A DNA stretch of 64,000 nucleotides from Streptomyces misionensis (lineage in GTDB: Bacteria; Actinomycetota; Actinomycetes; Streptomycetales; Streptomycetaceae), in the NCBI RefSeq assembly GCF_900104815.1, contig NZ_FNTD01000004.1, positions 930,001 through 994,000 of the forward strand. The letters are read 5' to 3'. Under the pieces are notes generated by a model that saw nothing but the letters and a program-made list of their open reading frames with translations, was not told the origin of the DNA and did not search any database. The position numbers and the translations under genes are program-made. Each line of letters starts with the position of its first letter. Position 1 is the stretch's first letter. Shown here in pieces: positions 33,616-42,094 of the stretch.

Positions 33616-36600
33616 CCCGGCCCGTGCTACTGGTGTCCCCGGACCGCCCCGGGGCGTACCGGACCATCGCGGACGCCCTGGCGGACGCCACCGACGGCGC
33701 GCTCATCACCGTAGCCCCCGGCCGTTACGACGAGACGCTGTACCTGAACCGTCCGCTGACCCTGGCCGCCGAGGGCGCGGGCGGCACCGTGGAGATCGCG
33801 TCGGCCTCGGGCAGCACCGTGGTACTGGACGCGGAGGCCGTGCAGCTCACCGGCCTCCAGCTGACCGGCACCGACCGCGAGGCCCCGGTGCTGGACGTGC
33901 GGCGGGGACAGGCCGCGCTGGACGGCTGCCGGATCTCCGGCGCGGCCTGGGCGGCCGTGCTGGCCTGGCAGGACGGCGTGGTCGCGCTGCGCGACTGCCG
34001 GATCACCAACGCCCAGGGCGCCGGCATCGTGGTCACCTCCGGCGGGGGCAACGCGGTGGAGCGCTCGCACATCGAGGAGGTCGGCTCGTCGGCGGTCGTG
34101 GTGGCCGAGCACGGCCGGCTGACGCTGCGCGACTGCCGTCTGGACCGGGCCCGCGGCAACGGTGTCTGCGTCAACGGCCAGGCGACGGCGGTGGTGGAGG
34201 CCACCCGGATCAGCGGCAGCGGCAAGCCCGCGCTCGCCGTGGAACAGCACGCGCGGGCCACGCTGACCGGTGTGGAGGTGAGCGGCAGCGCGGCGCTGGA
34301 CGCGTATCTGACCAGTGCCGCCGAAGTCGTCCTCACCGGCTGCTCGTTCACCGGTTCCGGCGGCCAGGCGGTGCGGGTCGGCGAGGGCAGCGCTCCGGTG
34401 CTGCGTTCCTGTGTGGTCTCCGGCGCGGCGCGCGAGGGTGTCCACGTCGCGCCGGGCGGGCGGCCCCGGCTGGAGGACTGCCGGATCACCGGCACCCCGA
34501 CCGGTCTGCTGGTGGAGGCGGGCGGGCGGGCCGAGTGCGCCGGGCTGACCGTCGAGGGCGCCACGACCACGGCCGTCCACGCGGCCGACGGCGAGGTGGT
34601 GCTGGAGCGGCTGACGACCGAGGGCGGTGGCGGCACCGCGCTGCGGGCCGCCGGAGCCAAGGCGCGGCTGACCGTTCGCGAAGCCGAGTTGACCGTCGGC
34701 GGGGCGTCCGGTGTGGAGTTGTCGGACGGCGCCTTCGCGACGCTGTCGGCGCTGCGGCTGCGCTCGGGCGGTGGCACGGGCCTCGCGCTCGCCTCCGGCG
34801 CCCGCGCCGAGGTGACCGGCTCGGCGTTCTCCGGCTGCTCGACGGTCGTCGGGGCCGATGCCGAACTGACCGCCCGTGACAGCGAGTTCACGGGCGCGGA
34901 CGGCGACGGCATCCGGGTCAGCGCGGGCGGCGCGGTCACCGCCGTCGGCTGCCGGGTCAACGGCGCGCGCGGCCACGGCGTGAACGTCCAGGCGTCCTCG
35001 CGGGCCGAGTTGACCAACTGCACGGTCTTCGACAACGGCGGCGACGGGGTGCGCTGCAACACCGACGAGCCGGTGCGGGTGCACGACTGCGAGATCCGCG
35101 ACAACGGCGGCGCGCCGGTCCGCCAGCTGAAGTCGGGCCAGGTGTCGGTGGAACGCGTCGACACCGGCACCGACCCGTCCGGCCGCACGCTGGACAGCGC
35201 GGGCGGCGGCGACGGGGCCGCCCCGGCGGACGGCGGCCCGGGGACACCGCAGGCCGCGCACACCGGCACCGGCCCGCTCGCGGAACTGGAGGCGCTGGTC
35301 GGTCTGGAGAGCGTGAAGCGCGAGGTCACCGGGCTGATCAATCTGAACAAGATGGCCCAGCGCCGCCAGGAGATGGGCCTGCCGATGCCGCCCATGAGCC
35401 GGCACCTGGTCTTCGCGGGGCCGCCCGGCACCGGCAAGACGACGGTGGCCCGGCTGTACGGCGCGGTCCTCGCGGAGCTGGGCATCCTCAGCCAGGGCCA
35501 CATCGTGGAGGTGGCCCGCGCCGACCTGGTCGCGCAGATCATCGGCGGTACGGCCATCAAGACCACGGAGGTCTTCAACAAGGCGCTGGGCGGCGTCCTG
35601 TTCATCGACGAGGCGTACACGCTCACCGCCCAGTCGCGCGGCACCGGTCCCGACTTCGGGCAGGAGGCCGTCGACACGCTGATGAAGCTGATGGAGGACC
35701 ACCGCGACGAGGTCGTGGTGATCGTGGCCGGCTACTCCGCGCAGATGGAGCAGTTCCTCGCCTCCAACCCCGGCATGGCCTCCCGGTTCGCCCGCACGGT
35801 GGAGTTCCCCAACTACAGCGCCGAGGAACTGGTCACCATCGTGCGGGGCCTGTGCGGCAAGCACTACTACGAGCTGTCGGACTCCGCGCTGGAGGCGCTG
35901 GACCGGTACTTCCAGGACGTGCCCAAGGGCGCCACCTTCGGCAACGGCCGTGTCGCCCGCCAGGTGTTCGAGGAGATGATCAGCAGGCAGGCCTCCCGGC
36001 TGGCCGCCGAACCACCGGGCGACGACGCCGAGTTGTCCCGCCTCACCAGCGCGGACGTCATCACGGTGCCGGGTGGCACGGCCGACACCGCGGCCGCGGC
36101 GCGCAGCGGTCCGGGCACCGCACCCGAGCAGCCCTCGGCGCCCGACCGTACGGCACCCACCGGCACGGCACCCGCGACGACGACGCCGTCCGGCACGGCG
36201 GCCCCCTCCGCCGCGCTGCGCAAGCTGGCGGCGATGACCGGGCTCGACGCGGCCAGGACCGCGCTGCGCAGCCGGGTGGAGGCGCTGGCCGGGGCCGGAC
36301 GGCAGCCCGGGGCACCGGTGTCGGCGCAGGCCAACATCGTGCTGGAGGGACCGCTGGGCAGCGGCCGGCGGGCGCTGGCCCGGGCGTACGGGCGGTGTCT
36401 GACCGAGGCGGGGCTGCTGACCTCGGGCACCGTGCACGAGGTACGGCTGTCCGCGCTCCCGGCGCGGTTCCCGCAGCAGCCCGCCCACCGGCTGGCGGCC
36501 GCACTGGAGGAGGCCGAGGGCGGTCTTCTCGTGCTGCACCTCGACGACGCCCTCGGCCGGCGCTCGCCCGCCGAGCGCGCGGCGGTGCTCGACGGGCTGG

Positions 36601-37106
36601 CCCGGCTGGCCGCCACGCCGTGCGACTCGGTGCTGGCGCTGTGCGGCTCGCCCGCCGAGCTGCGTGCGCTGGTCGGTGAACGGGCGGACGTGGCAGGCGA
36701 GTTCGCCGAGTACCTGCGGCTCGACCCGTACACCGTGGAGCAGGCCATCGAGCTGGTGCGCCGCCGGTTGTGGGCGTTCGGCTTCCAACTGGCCGACGAC
36801 GCGGTGCGGATGCTGGCCGCCGCCTTCGAGGCCGCGCCACCGCGCGGGGGCGCCTGGGAGGCACACCGGCTGGCGGAACGGCTCGCCGCGACCGCGCGCA
36901 CCCGCACCGTCGCCGCCTCCGACCTCCCCCGGCCGCAGGCCCCCGCCGCTCCGGCGGCGACCGCGTCCGCACCACAGGCTCCGGATCCGGCCGCGAACGC
37001 CGTACCCGCCCCGCCCCCGCCCCCGGCGAACGGCACGGCACCGGCCGAGGGCCGTCCGGGCCCGGCGGAACCACCGCAGCAGCCGAGGCCGCTGGTGCAG
37101 ACCTAA
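33612..37106 (+). CDS. Beta-helix protein fused to EccA-like AAA ATPase with a second degenerate AAA domain
   Basis: A 1164-residue protein. Residues 1-525 are a right-handed parallel beta-helix with about 20 imperfect turns (repeats of the type LTLRDCRLDRARGNGVCVNG and RPRLEDCRITGTPTGLLVEA). Residues about 550-800 are a CbxX/CfxQ-type AAA domain like that of EccA: HLVFAGPPGTGKTTVARLYG, GGVLFIDEAYTL and GNGRVARQVFEEMISRQ. Residues about 870-1090 look like a second AAA domain whose P-loop is GPLGSGRR, lacking the Lys, and whose Walker B is LLVLHLDDAL. EccA proteins are cytosolic and act on ESX substrates before export. GTG at 33612 overlaps the previous stop. A strong hairpin follows the stop. 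Confidence 0.9.
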   Translation: MTRPVLLVSPDRPGAYRTIADALADATDGALITVAPGRYDETLYLNRPLTLAAEGAGGTVEIASASGSTVVLDAEAVQLTGLQLTGTDREAPVLDVRRGQAALDGCRISGAAWAAVLAWQDGVVALRDCRITNAQGAGIVVTSGGGNAVERSHIEEVGSSAVVVAEHGRLTLRDCRLDRARGNGVCVNGQATAVVEATRISGSGKPALAVEQHARATLTGVEVSGSAALDAYLTSAAEVVLTGCSFTGSGGQAVRVGEGSAPVLRSCVVSGAAREGVHVAPGGRPRLEDCRITGTPTGLLVEAGGRAECAGLTVEGATTTAVHAADGEVVLERLTTEGGGGTALRAAGAKARLTVREAELTVGGASGVELSDGAFATLSALRLRSGGGTGLALASGARAEVTGSAFSGCSTVVGADAELTARDSEFTGADGDGIRVSAGGAVTAVGCRVNGARGHGVNVQASSRAELTNCTVFDNGGDGVRCNTDEPVRVHDCEIRDNGGAPVRQLKSGQVSVERVDTGTDPSGRTLDSAGGGDGAAPADGGPGTPQAAHTGTGPLAELEALVGLESVKREVTGLINLNKMAQRRQEMGLPMPPMSRHLVFAGPPGTGKTTVARLYGAVLAELGILSQGHIVEVARADLVAQIIGGTAIKTTEVFNKALGGVLFIDEAYTLTAQSRGTGPDFGQEAVDTLMKLMEDHRDEVVVIVAGYSAQMEQFLASNPGMASRFARTVEFPNYSAEELVTIVRGLCGKHYYELSDSALEALDRYFQDVPKGATFGNGRVARQVFEEMISRQASRLAAEPPGDDAELSRLTSADVITVPGGTADTAAAARSGPGTAPEQPSAPDRTAPTGTAPATTTPSGTAAPSAALRKLAAMTGLDAARTALRSRVEALAGAGRQPGAPVSAQANIVLEGPLGSGRRALARAYGRCLTEAGLLTSGTVHEVRLSALPARFPQQPAHRLAAALEEAEGGLLVLHLDDALGRRSPAERAAVLDGLARLAATPCDSVLALCGSPAELRALVGERADVAGEFAEYLRLDPYTVEQAIELVRRRLWAFGFQLADDAVRMLAAAFEAAPPRGGAWEAHRLAERLAATARTRTVAASDLPRPQAPAAPAATASAPQAPDPAANAVPAPPPPPANGTAPAEGRPGPAEPPQQPRPLVQT

Positions 37107-37118
37107 CAGACGTCCGCC

Positions 37119-37150
37119 CCGCCGAGGCACGGCCTTCCGTGCCCCGGCGG
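37119..37150 (+). terminator. Hairpin after the EccA-like gene
   Basis: Arms CCGCCGAGGCACGG (37119-37132) and CCGTGCCCCGGCGG (37137-37150) pair over 13 of 14 positions around a CCTT loop. It starts 13 bases after the stop codon and lies before the WXG100 pair. No U-run follows, as is usual in Streptomyces. It may terminate or attenuate transcription, or protect the 3' end of the upstream message. Confidence 0.65.
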
Positions 37151-37256
37151 CGGCGGGTGACCCCCCACCATCCGGCGCCGATGCGCATCCGAACCCGGTG
37201 TGACATCGCTGTCAACGGCTCCGGCCGGGCGCCGCAGGACGAGAGAGGACCAGACG

Positions 37257-37598
37257 ATGGCACTGACGTCAGTCGAACTACAGGGAATGACCGCCGCCCA
37301 GGGCAGCTTCCAGACCGCCCTGGACGAGACCACCGGCTCGTACGCGCAGATGGACGGCCAGATCGAGGGTCTCAAGGCGAGCTGGACCGGCGACGCGGCC
37401 AACATCTACACCGCCGCCATGCAGTCCTGGCTGGAGGACTTCGACAAGGTCAACCAGGCGCTGCGCACCATGCTGGAGAAGCTGGCGGAGAACACCAACG
37501 TCTACGCCAACACCCACGAGGACACCCAGCAGCGGGCCAACCAGGTCGCACAGCAGGTCGGCAGCGGCCACGTGGGTCTGCCGGGCTTCCCTTCCTGA
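37257..37598 (+). CDS. WXG100-family secreted protein (Esx, first of pair)
   Basis: A 113-residue WXG100 protein. Two helices flank the turn ASWTGDAANIYTAAMQSW at about residues 41-58, with W-T-G as the WXG motif. The C-terminal tail (QQVGSGHVGLPGFPS) is flexible. It has no signal peptide, as expected for ESX substrates, and lacks the YxxxD/E export signal, which its partner has. ATG at 37257 is preceded by AGAGGACC. Such proteins form antiparallel heterodimers with a second small protein, here encoded 51 bases downstream, and are secreted together through EccC. The pair lies between two hairpins, so it can be expressed at a level different from the flanking genes. Confidence 0.92.
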   Translation: MALTSVELQGMTAAQGSFQTALDETTGSYAQMDGQIEGLKASWTGDAANIYTAAMQSWLEDFDKVNQALRTMLEKLAENTNVYANTHEDTQQRANQVAQQVGSGHVGLPGFPS

Positions 37599-37648
37599 CC
37601 CGTCCCCGACCGACACACCTCGTACCTACTCAAGGAGCCCGACAGCAG

Positions 37649-37936
37649 ATGGCCACGTACACCGTCCAGATGGAGCAGGTCGACTACATCGTCGGCGAGA
37701 TGACCACCATCACCCAGAAGATCAACCAGACCCTCGCCGACCTGGACAACGCGGCGAAGATGCACCTGAGCGAGTGGACCAGCGACGCGCAGCAGACCTA
37801 CCAGCAGGTCAAGGCGCAGTGGGACGCGGCCGCCGCGGACATGACGCAGAAGGCCGCCTCCGCCACCCAGATGCTCGGCGAGATCAACGAGTACTACGTC
37901 AGCGGCGAGCGCCAGGGCGTTCGACTCTGGGGGTGA
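37649..37936 (+). CDS. WXG100-family secreted protein (Esx, second of pair; WTS variant)
   Basis: A 95-residue protein of WXG100 size and helix pattern. At the turn it reads SEWTSDAQQTYQQVKAQW, so the Gly of WXG is Ser. The C-terminus EYYVSGERQG contains the bipartite export signal YxxxE (Tyr83 to Glu87), which EccC reads in ESX heterodimers. The partner upstream has the canonical WTG but no YxxxD/E, so the two fit the usual division of labour. AAGGAG lies about 12 bases before ATG 37649. The next gene starts 3 bases after the stop, so the pair and the Esp-like protein are probably translated together. Confidence 0.92.
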   Translation: MATYTVQMEQVDYIVGEMTTITQKINQTLADLDNAAKMHLSEWTSDAQQTYQQVKAQWDAAAADMTQKAASATQMLGEINEYYVSGERQGVRLWG

Positions 37937-37939
37937 CCT

Positions 37940-38494
37940 GTGTACGACACTCCCCCACCGCCGATAAAACCGCACAAGACACCGCCACCGCCGAAACCCG
38001 AGCACTACGACGGCCAGACGACGATCGACGCCGGGCACGGCACCCCGCCCCCGGCCAAGAGCTTCGACCCGCCGAACGTGCCGGGCGGCTCGGGCAAGCC
38101 GGGCAGCGGCACCAGTGTGGACACGCCGTCGATGCTGCTGTTCGCGGACAACATCGACAAGTTGATCAAACCCGCGCGGGACGCCGCCACCGAGCTGCAG
38201 AAGGTGCAGGTCGAACCCGGCGCGTTCTACCACGCGAACCAGATCCGGACGAAGGTCAACGGCCCGAACGCCGACTCCGGACTGAAGGATCAGTACATCA
38301 AGGTGTTCCAGGACCTGGCCCAGGGCCTGGGTGATCTGCGTGACGGCATCAAGCAGTTGGCGCAGCACTACACCACGTTGGAAGACGCCGGGAAGATGAA
38401 GGCGACGGATCTGCAGAGCGCCATGCAGAGCACATCCAGCGACTTCACCAGCCTGGTGACCGACGCCGGCGGGTCCGGCGGCGGAGCAAGTTGA
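37940..38494 (+). CDS. Proline-rich Esp-like T7SS protein
   Basis: A 184-residue protein starting at GTG 37940 with MYDTPPPPIKPHKTPPPPKP. Residues 1-60 are Pro/Gly-rich and disordered. Residues 65-175 are helical, with LLFADNIDKLIKPARDAATEL, YIKVFQDLAQGLGDLRDGIK and HYTTLEDAGKM; the last contains a YxxxE pattern. The helical part resembles the WXG100-like, EspX-type proteins encoded beside Esx pairs in Streptomyces. It may be a co-secreted substrate or a chaperone. The gene ends 6 bases before a perfect 20-base-arm hairpin, which closes the Esx pair segment. I cannot assign a specific family. Confidence 0.75.
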   Translation: MYDTPPPPIKPHKTPPPPKPEHYDGQTTIDAGHGTPPPAKSFDPPNVPGGSGKPGSGTSVDTPSMLLFADNIDKLIKPARDAATELQKVQVEPGAFYHANQIRTKVNGPNADSGLKDQYIKVFQDLAQGLGDLRDGIKQLAQHYTTLEDAGKMKATDLQSAMQSTSSDFTSLVTDAGGSGGGAS

Positions 38495-38499
38495 CGGGT

Positions 38500-38553
38500 G
38501 GTCCCCGCCGTTCCCCGGCGCCGTACGCCGGCGGCCGGGGAACGGCGGGGACC
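38500..38553 (+). terminator. Perfect long hairpin after the Esx segment
   Basis: Two 20-base arms, 38500-38519 and 38534-38553, are exact inverted complements (GGTCCCCGCCGTTCCCCGGC and its complement) around a 14-base loop. It begins 6 bases after the stop of the Esp-like gene and ends 33 bases before the start of the next gene. This is the strongest hairpin I found in the window and is a likely intrinsic terminator or mRNA-stabilising element. Confidence 0.8.
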
Positions 38554-38586
38554 TGACAGCGGCGCGAGCAGGAGACTGGGGCACAC

Positions 38587-41500
38587 ATGGGCAGCCCGGA
38601 CTACAACACCGGCGGGTTCAAGGACAGCGACGACGGTGTCTTCGGTGATCCCGGAAGCGATCCGGGCTCGATCCAGGACTACAACTCGTGGGACTGGAAA
38701 CAGATCATGGCGGCGATCAACGGCATGGCCGCCGGCACCTCCTCCGACTCCAACGTGGAGCGGGCCAAGGGCATCTCCGACCCCCAGTCCCTGATGGACG
38801 CGGCCGGTCACTTCCTCAACGCGCAGGTGGTGCTCACCGGGATCGCCAAGAGCCTCGCCGACCAGGCGACCGCGCTGGCCGGGGAGAACGGCCCCTGGAA
38901 GGGGGCCGCCGCGGACGCCTTCCTCGATATGATCAACACCTTCTCCCGCCAGGTGAAGGCGACCGCGGACGTACTCTCCGGCGGCGAGGCGGGCAACTCG
39001 GTGCCGCAGCAGCTCGCCGACAACTCGATCAACCTGCACAACGCCCAGGTCAAGATCGCGGACATCGACAGCTGGTACGCCAACCAGGCCGTGAAGATGG
39101 GCGTCAAGCCGATGAGCAACGGTCTGATCCCGATCCACGAGAAGCCCGAGCTGGTCGAGATGATGACCAACGACATGCGGGCGGTGCTCAAGAGCCTCGC
39201 GGGCGAGTACCAGGTCACCATCGACTCGGTGCACACCCCTCCGCCGGTGACCAGCCCCACCGACAGCCCCGATGTGCCGGACGACATCCCGGACCTGACC
39301 GACCCCGATCTCACCGACCCCGGCAACCTGCCCGACGTCAGCGCGCTGGACCCGCAGCAGTTCGCCGCCCCCGACGTCACGGGCACCGAGATGCCCGAGA
39401 TGCCGGTCATGGACCCGATGGACGCACTCGCCTCGCCGACGCCGTACTCCTTCGGCACCGGCGTGGACGGCAGCGGGCCCGGGCTGGACGGCAGCGGGCC
39501 CGGGCTGGACGGTCTGCCGAGCGACCTCGTCGGCAACGACACCCTCGACCCGAGCGCCCTGGACCATGCGCTCAACCCGACCGCGTTCCCGGGCGGCAGC
39601 GACCTCGGCGGCGGCGCCCCGACTCTCGCACCCACCGCGTTCCCCGGCCTCAGCCCGAACGCCGACACGGTCAACGGCGGCGGGAAGATCCCGCCGCTGT
39701 CGAACCTGACCGAGGACCCGTCCACGTGGGGCGGCGGCGCTCCGCTGAAGTTCCCCGGCAGCACCGACGTCGGCGCCCCCGGCGATCTGAACGCGGGCGA
39801 GGGTCTTGGCGACGTCTCCCCGGCCCAGTACCCGGGCGGCCTGGAGACGACGGGCCTGCCGGACGGCCTCGACTCGCCCTCGATGCTGAACGACGCGCTG
39901 GAGTCGTCGCCCGGTTCGGGCACGACAGGGGACAACGCGGGCACCGGCCTGGGCGGTATGCCGATGATGCCCGGCATGGGCGGCGCGGGTGGCATGCCCC
40001 AGACCGGCGCCCCCGACCCGAGCGACTCCCGCGGCCTCCTCGACAACGAGGCCGAGCCCTGGCTCGGCGACCCCGCGGTGGGCGACGAGGTCGGCGGCCA
40101 CGGCGCCGACGCGGGCGGCGACGGCCTCGCCCTGCCGTTCGACGAACAGCAGGCCCAGGCGTACCCCGGCGCCCTCGGCACCGACGAAGGCATGGGCACC
40201 ACCGGCTTCGGCACGGGCGGCATGCCGATGATGCCCGGCATGGGCGGCGCGGGTGGCATGCCCCAGACCGGCGCCCCCGACCCGAGCGACTCCCGCGGCC
40301 TCCTCGACAACGAGGCCGAGCCCTGGCTCGGCGACCCCGCGGTGGGCGACGAGGTCGGCGGCCACGGCGCCGACGCGGGCGGCGAGGGCCTCGGCCTGCC
40401 ACTGGACGAACAGCACGCGCAGGCGTACCCCGGCGCCACCGGCCTCGGCATGGGCGGCATGCCCATGTCCCCGGCGGCCATGGGCGGCGCCGGCGCCCAG
40501 CAGAACGGCGCCCCGGACCCCAGCGACGCCCGCGGCCTCCTGGACGGCGAGGCCGAGCCGTGGCTCGGCGATCCCGACGTCGAGCGGGAGATCGGCGGTG
40601 CCGGTGCGTCGGCGGGCGGCGAGGGGCTGGGCCTGCCGCTGGACGAGGAGGCGACGCCGGGTGCCGAGGGGGCCGGAGCGGGTGCGGCCCTGGGCCCGGG
40701 CGGCATGCCGATGATGCCGGGCATGGCCCAGGGCGGCCCGGCCGCCCAGGCGGGTGCCGACCGGAGCGACTCCTCGGGGCTGCTGGAGCCCGACGCCGAG
40801 GCGTGGAGCGGCGAGCCGGACGTCTCCGAGGAGGTTCTCGGGGGTGCCGCCGCGGGCGGCGAGGGTCTCGCCGGTCTGCCCGTGGCTCTCGGGTCCGCGG
40901 AGGCGGCGGCGCCCGGTCTCCCCGAGGGTGTGATGATCGGATCGGACGGGCTGCCCATCGCTCCGGAGCCGACGGCGGCGCCCCTGGCGCCCGCCGCGGA
41001 GGTCGCGACCGCGGAGGCCGGGGAGCCGGCCGCCGTCGTGGCGGGCGAGGCCGTGGCGGGTCAGGCCGGTCCGGGGGTGCCCGGCATGATGCCCGGTACC
41101 GGCGCCGCTCCCACGGGGGCACAGGAGGAGCGGTCCGACTCCTCGGGCCTGCTGGCCCCCGACACGCTGCCGTGGACGCCGGAGGCGGAGACCGACGGCG
41201 AGCGTCCGGTCGTAGGAGCCCAGGAGGGCCTGGGCGAGGGCGCGTTGCCCGCGTCGCTGCTGGGCGTGGCGGCGGGCGCCACCGCGGCGGCCGTGGCCGG
41301 GACGGCGCTCGGCGCGGATGCGGAGCAGTCCGGCGAACGCCGGCACCGGCATCGGGACGAGGACGACGGGGCTGCGCTGGTCGTGCTGCCGACGGGCGGC
41401 GGCCGGGACGAGGAGCGGCCCGCCGCCGAGACCCCGGAGGACGGGGGTGGCGAGGAGCCGGCGGCACCGGGGCACCTCGTCGCCGACGACACCTACGACG

Positions 41501-41976
41501 CCGAACTCCCCAACGACCACGTGGCGTTGGCGCCCGCCGCCGAGCCGGACGCGGAGGACACGGCGGCCTGGGACAGCGCGGGGGCGTCTTTCGTGCCGCT
41601 GCTGTGGTCGGTGCCGACCGAGGACGAGCAGGAGGTCCAGGCGCCCGGCTACGCGACGGAGGACGCGAGCACCTGGTCCGGCGGGGCCGCCGCCGAGGCG
41701 GCGCGGGAAGCGGACGGTCCCCGGCTGTCCACGTGGCGCCCCAACCGGTCGGCGCCCGCGGCCCCGGGGGAGGCCGTCGTCCCGGCCGTGCCGCTGCGCT
41801 CGTTCACCGGCGACCCCTCGGAGCTGACCGCCGAACTCCCCCCGCAGGAACCGGTGGAGGAGCCGGAGGACGAGGCGGAGGCGGAACAGCCGAGCCGGGG
41901 CATCGCCGACCTGCTGGTCCAGGACGGCGACACCTGGGGTTCGACGGCGTCCGACGGCTCCGGGGCGGTGCTGTGA
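38587..41976 (+). CDS. PPE/WXG-like T7SS protein with repeat-rich acidic tail
   Basis: A 1129-residue protein. Residues about 30-215 are helical and WXG100/PPE-like, with ENGPWKGAAADAFLDMINTF at about 100-119 and a following WYANQAVKM. Residues 220-1129 are mostly disordered, Pro/Gly/Ala/Asp-rich. They contain five diverging copies of an 80-90-residue repeat with GMPMMPGMGGAGG and DSRGLLDNEAEPWLGDP. The later tail is acidic with recurrent [ED]D.STW/GDTW motifs (EDPSTWGGG, EDASTWSGG, QDGDTWGS). Two copies are nearly identical in DNA. There is no signal peptide; the N-terminus suggests ESX export. It is the first gene after the hairpin at 38500-38553 and is followed by another hairpin. Its role is unknown; a surface or scaffold protein is possible. 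Confidence 0.82.
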   Translation: MGSPDYNTGGFKDSDDGVFGDPGSDPGSIQDYNSWDWKQIMAAINGMAAGTSSDSNVERAKGISDPQSLMDAAGHFLNAQVVLTGIAKSLADQATALAGENGPWKGAAADAFLDMINTFSRQVKATADVLSGGEAGNSVPQQLADNSINLHNAQVKIADIDSWYANQAVKMGVKPMSNGLIPIHEKPELVEMMTNDMRAVLKSLAGEYQVTIDSVHTPPPVTSPTDSPDVPDDIPDLTDPDLTDPGNLPDVSALDPQQFAAPDVTGTEMPEMPVMDPMDALASPTPYSFGTGVDGSGPGLDGSGPGLDGLPSDLVGNDTLDPSALDHALNPTAFPGGSDLGGGAPTLAPTAFPGLSPNADTVNGGGKIPPLSNLTEDPSTWGGGAPLKFPGSTDVGAPGDLNAGEGLGDVSPAQYPGGLETTGLPDGLDSPSMLNDALESSPGSGTTGDNAGTGLGGMPMMPGMGGAGGMPQTGAPDPSDSRGLLDNEAEPWLGDPAVGDEVGGHGADAGGDGLALPFDEQQAQAYPGALGTDEGMGTTGFGTGGMPMMPGMGGAGGMPQTGAPDPSDSRGLLDNEAEPWLGDPAVGDEVGGHGADAGGEGLGLPLDEQHAQAYPGATGLGMGGMPMSPAAMGGAGAQQNGAPDPSDARGLLDGEAEPWLGDPDVEREIGGAGASAGGEGLGLPLDEEATPGAEGAGAGAALGPGGMPMMPGMAQGGPAAQAGADRSDSSGLLEPDAEAWSGEPDVSEEVLGGAAAGGEGLAGLPVALGSAEAAAPGLPEGVMIGSDGLPIAPEPTAAPLAPAAEVATAEAGEPAAVVAGEAVAGQAGPGVPGMMPGTGAAPTGAQEERSDSSGLLAPDTLPWTPEAETDGERPVVGAQEGLGEGALPASLLGVAAGATAAAVAGTALGADAEQSGERRHRHRDEDDGAALVVLPTGGGRDEERPAAETPEDGGGEEPAAPGHLVADDTYDAELPNDHVALAPAAEPDAEDTAAWDSAGASFVPLLWSVPTEDEQEVQAPGYATEDASTWSGGAAAEAAREADGPRLSTWRPNRSAPAAPGEAVVPAVPLRSFTGDPSELTAELPPQEPVEEPEDEAEAEQPSRGIADLLVQDGDTWGSTASDGSGAVL
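39958..40385 (+). repeat. Perfect 164-base direct repeat inside the PPE-like gene
   Basis: Bases 39958-40121 and 40222-40385 are identical; the offset is 264 bases or 88 codons. The repeat encodes GMPMMPGMGGAGGMPQTG through GGHGADAGG. Three more copies downstream (about 40450, 40700 and 41085) are diverged. Identity at DNA level points to recent duplication or gene conversion. Confidence 0.9.
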
Positions 41977-42033
41977 CACCGCCGCAACCGTCCGCCACCC
42001 GGCAGCCGCCCCCCGCGCGGCTCCGTCCCGGCA

Positions 42034-42059
42034 CGCGGCGCCCCCACCCGGGCGCCGCG
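42034..42059 (+). terminator. Hairpin before the YbaB-like gene
   Basis: Arms CGCGGCGCCC (42034-42043) and GGGCGCCGCG (42050-42059) are perfect complements around a 6-base loop. It lies 58 bases after the PPE-like stop and 36 bases before the next start, without a U-run. Confidence 0.6.
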
Positions 42060-42094
42060 CCCGCCGCCCCCTCGCACGACGCAAGGAGACTCAC

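Noticed and set aside
38368..42084. A 1238-codon open frame antisense to the PPE-like gene
   Set aside because: It is a shadow of the repeat-rich forward gene. The forward frame has the WXG-type helices and a proper place in the operon.
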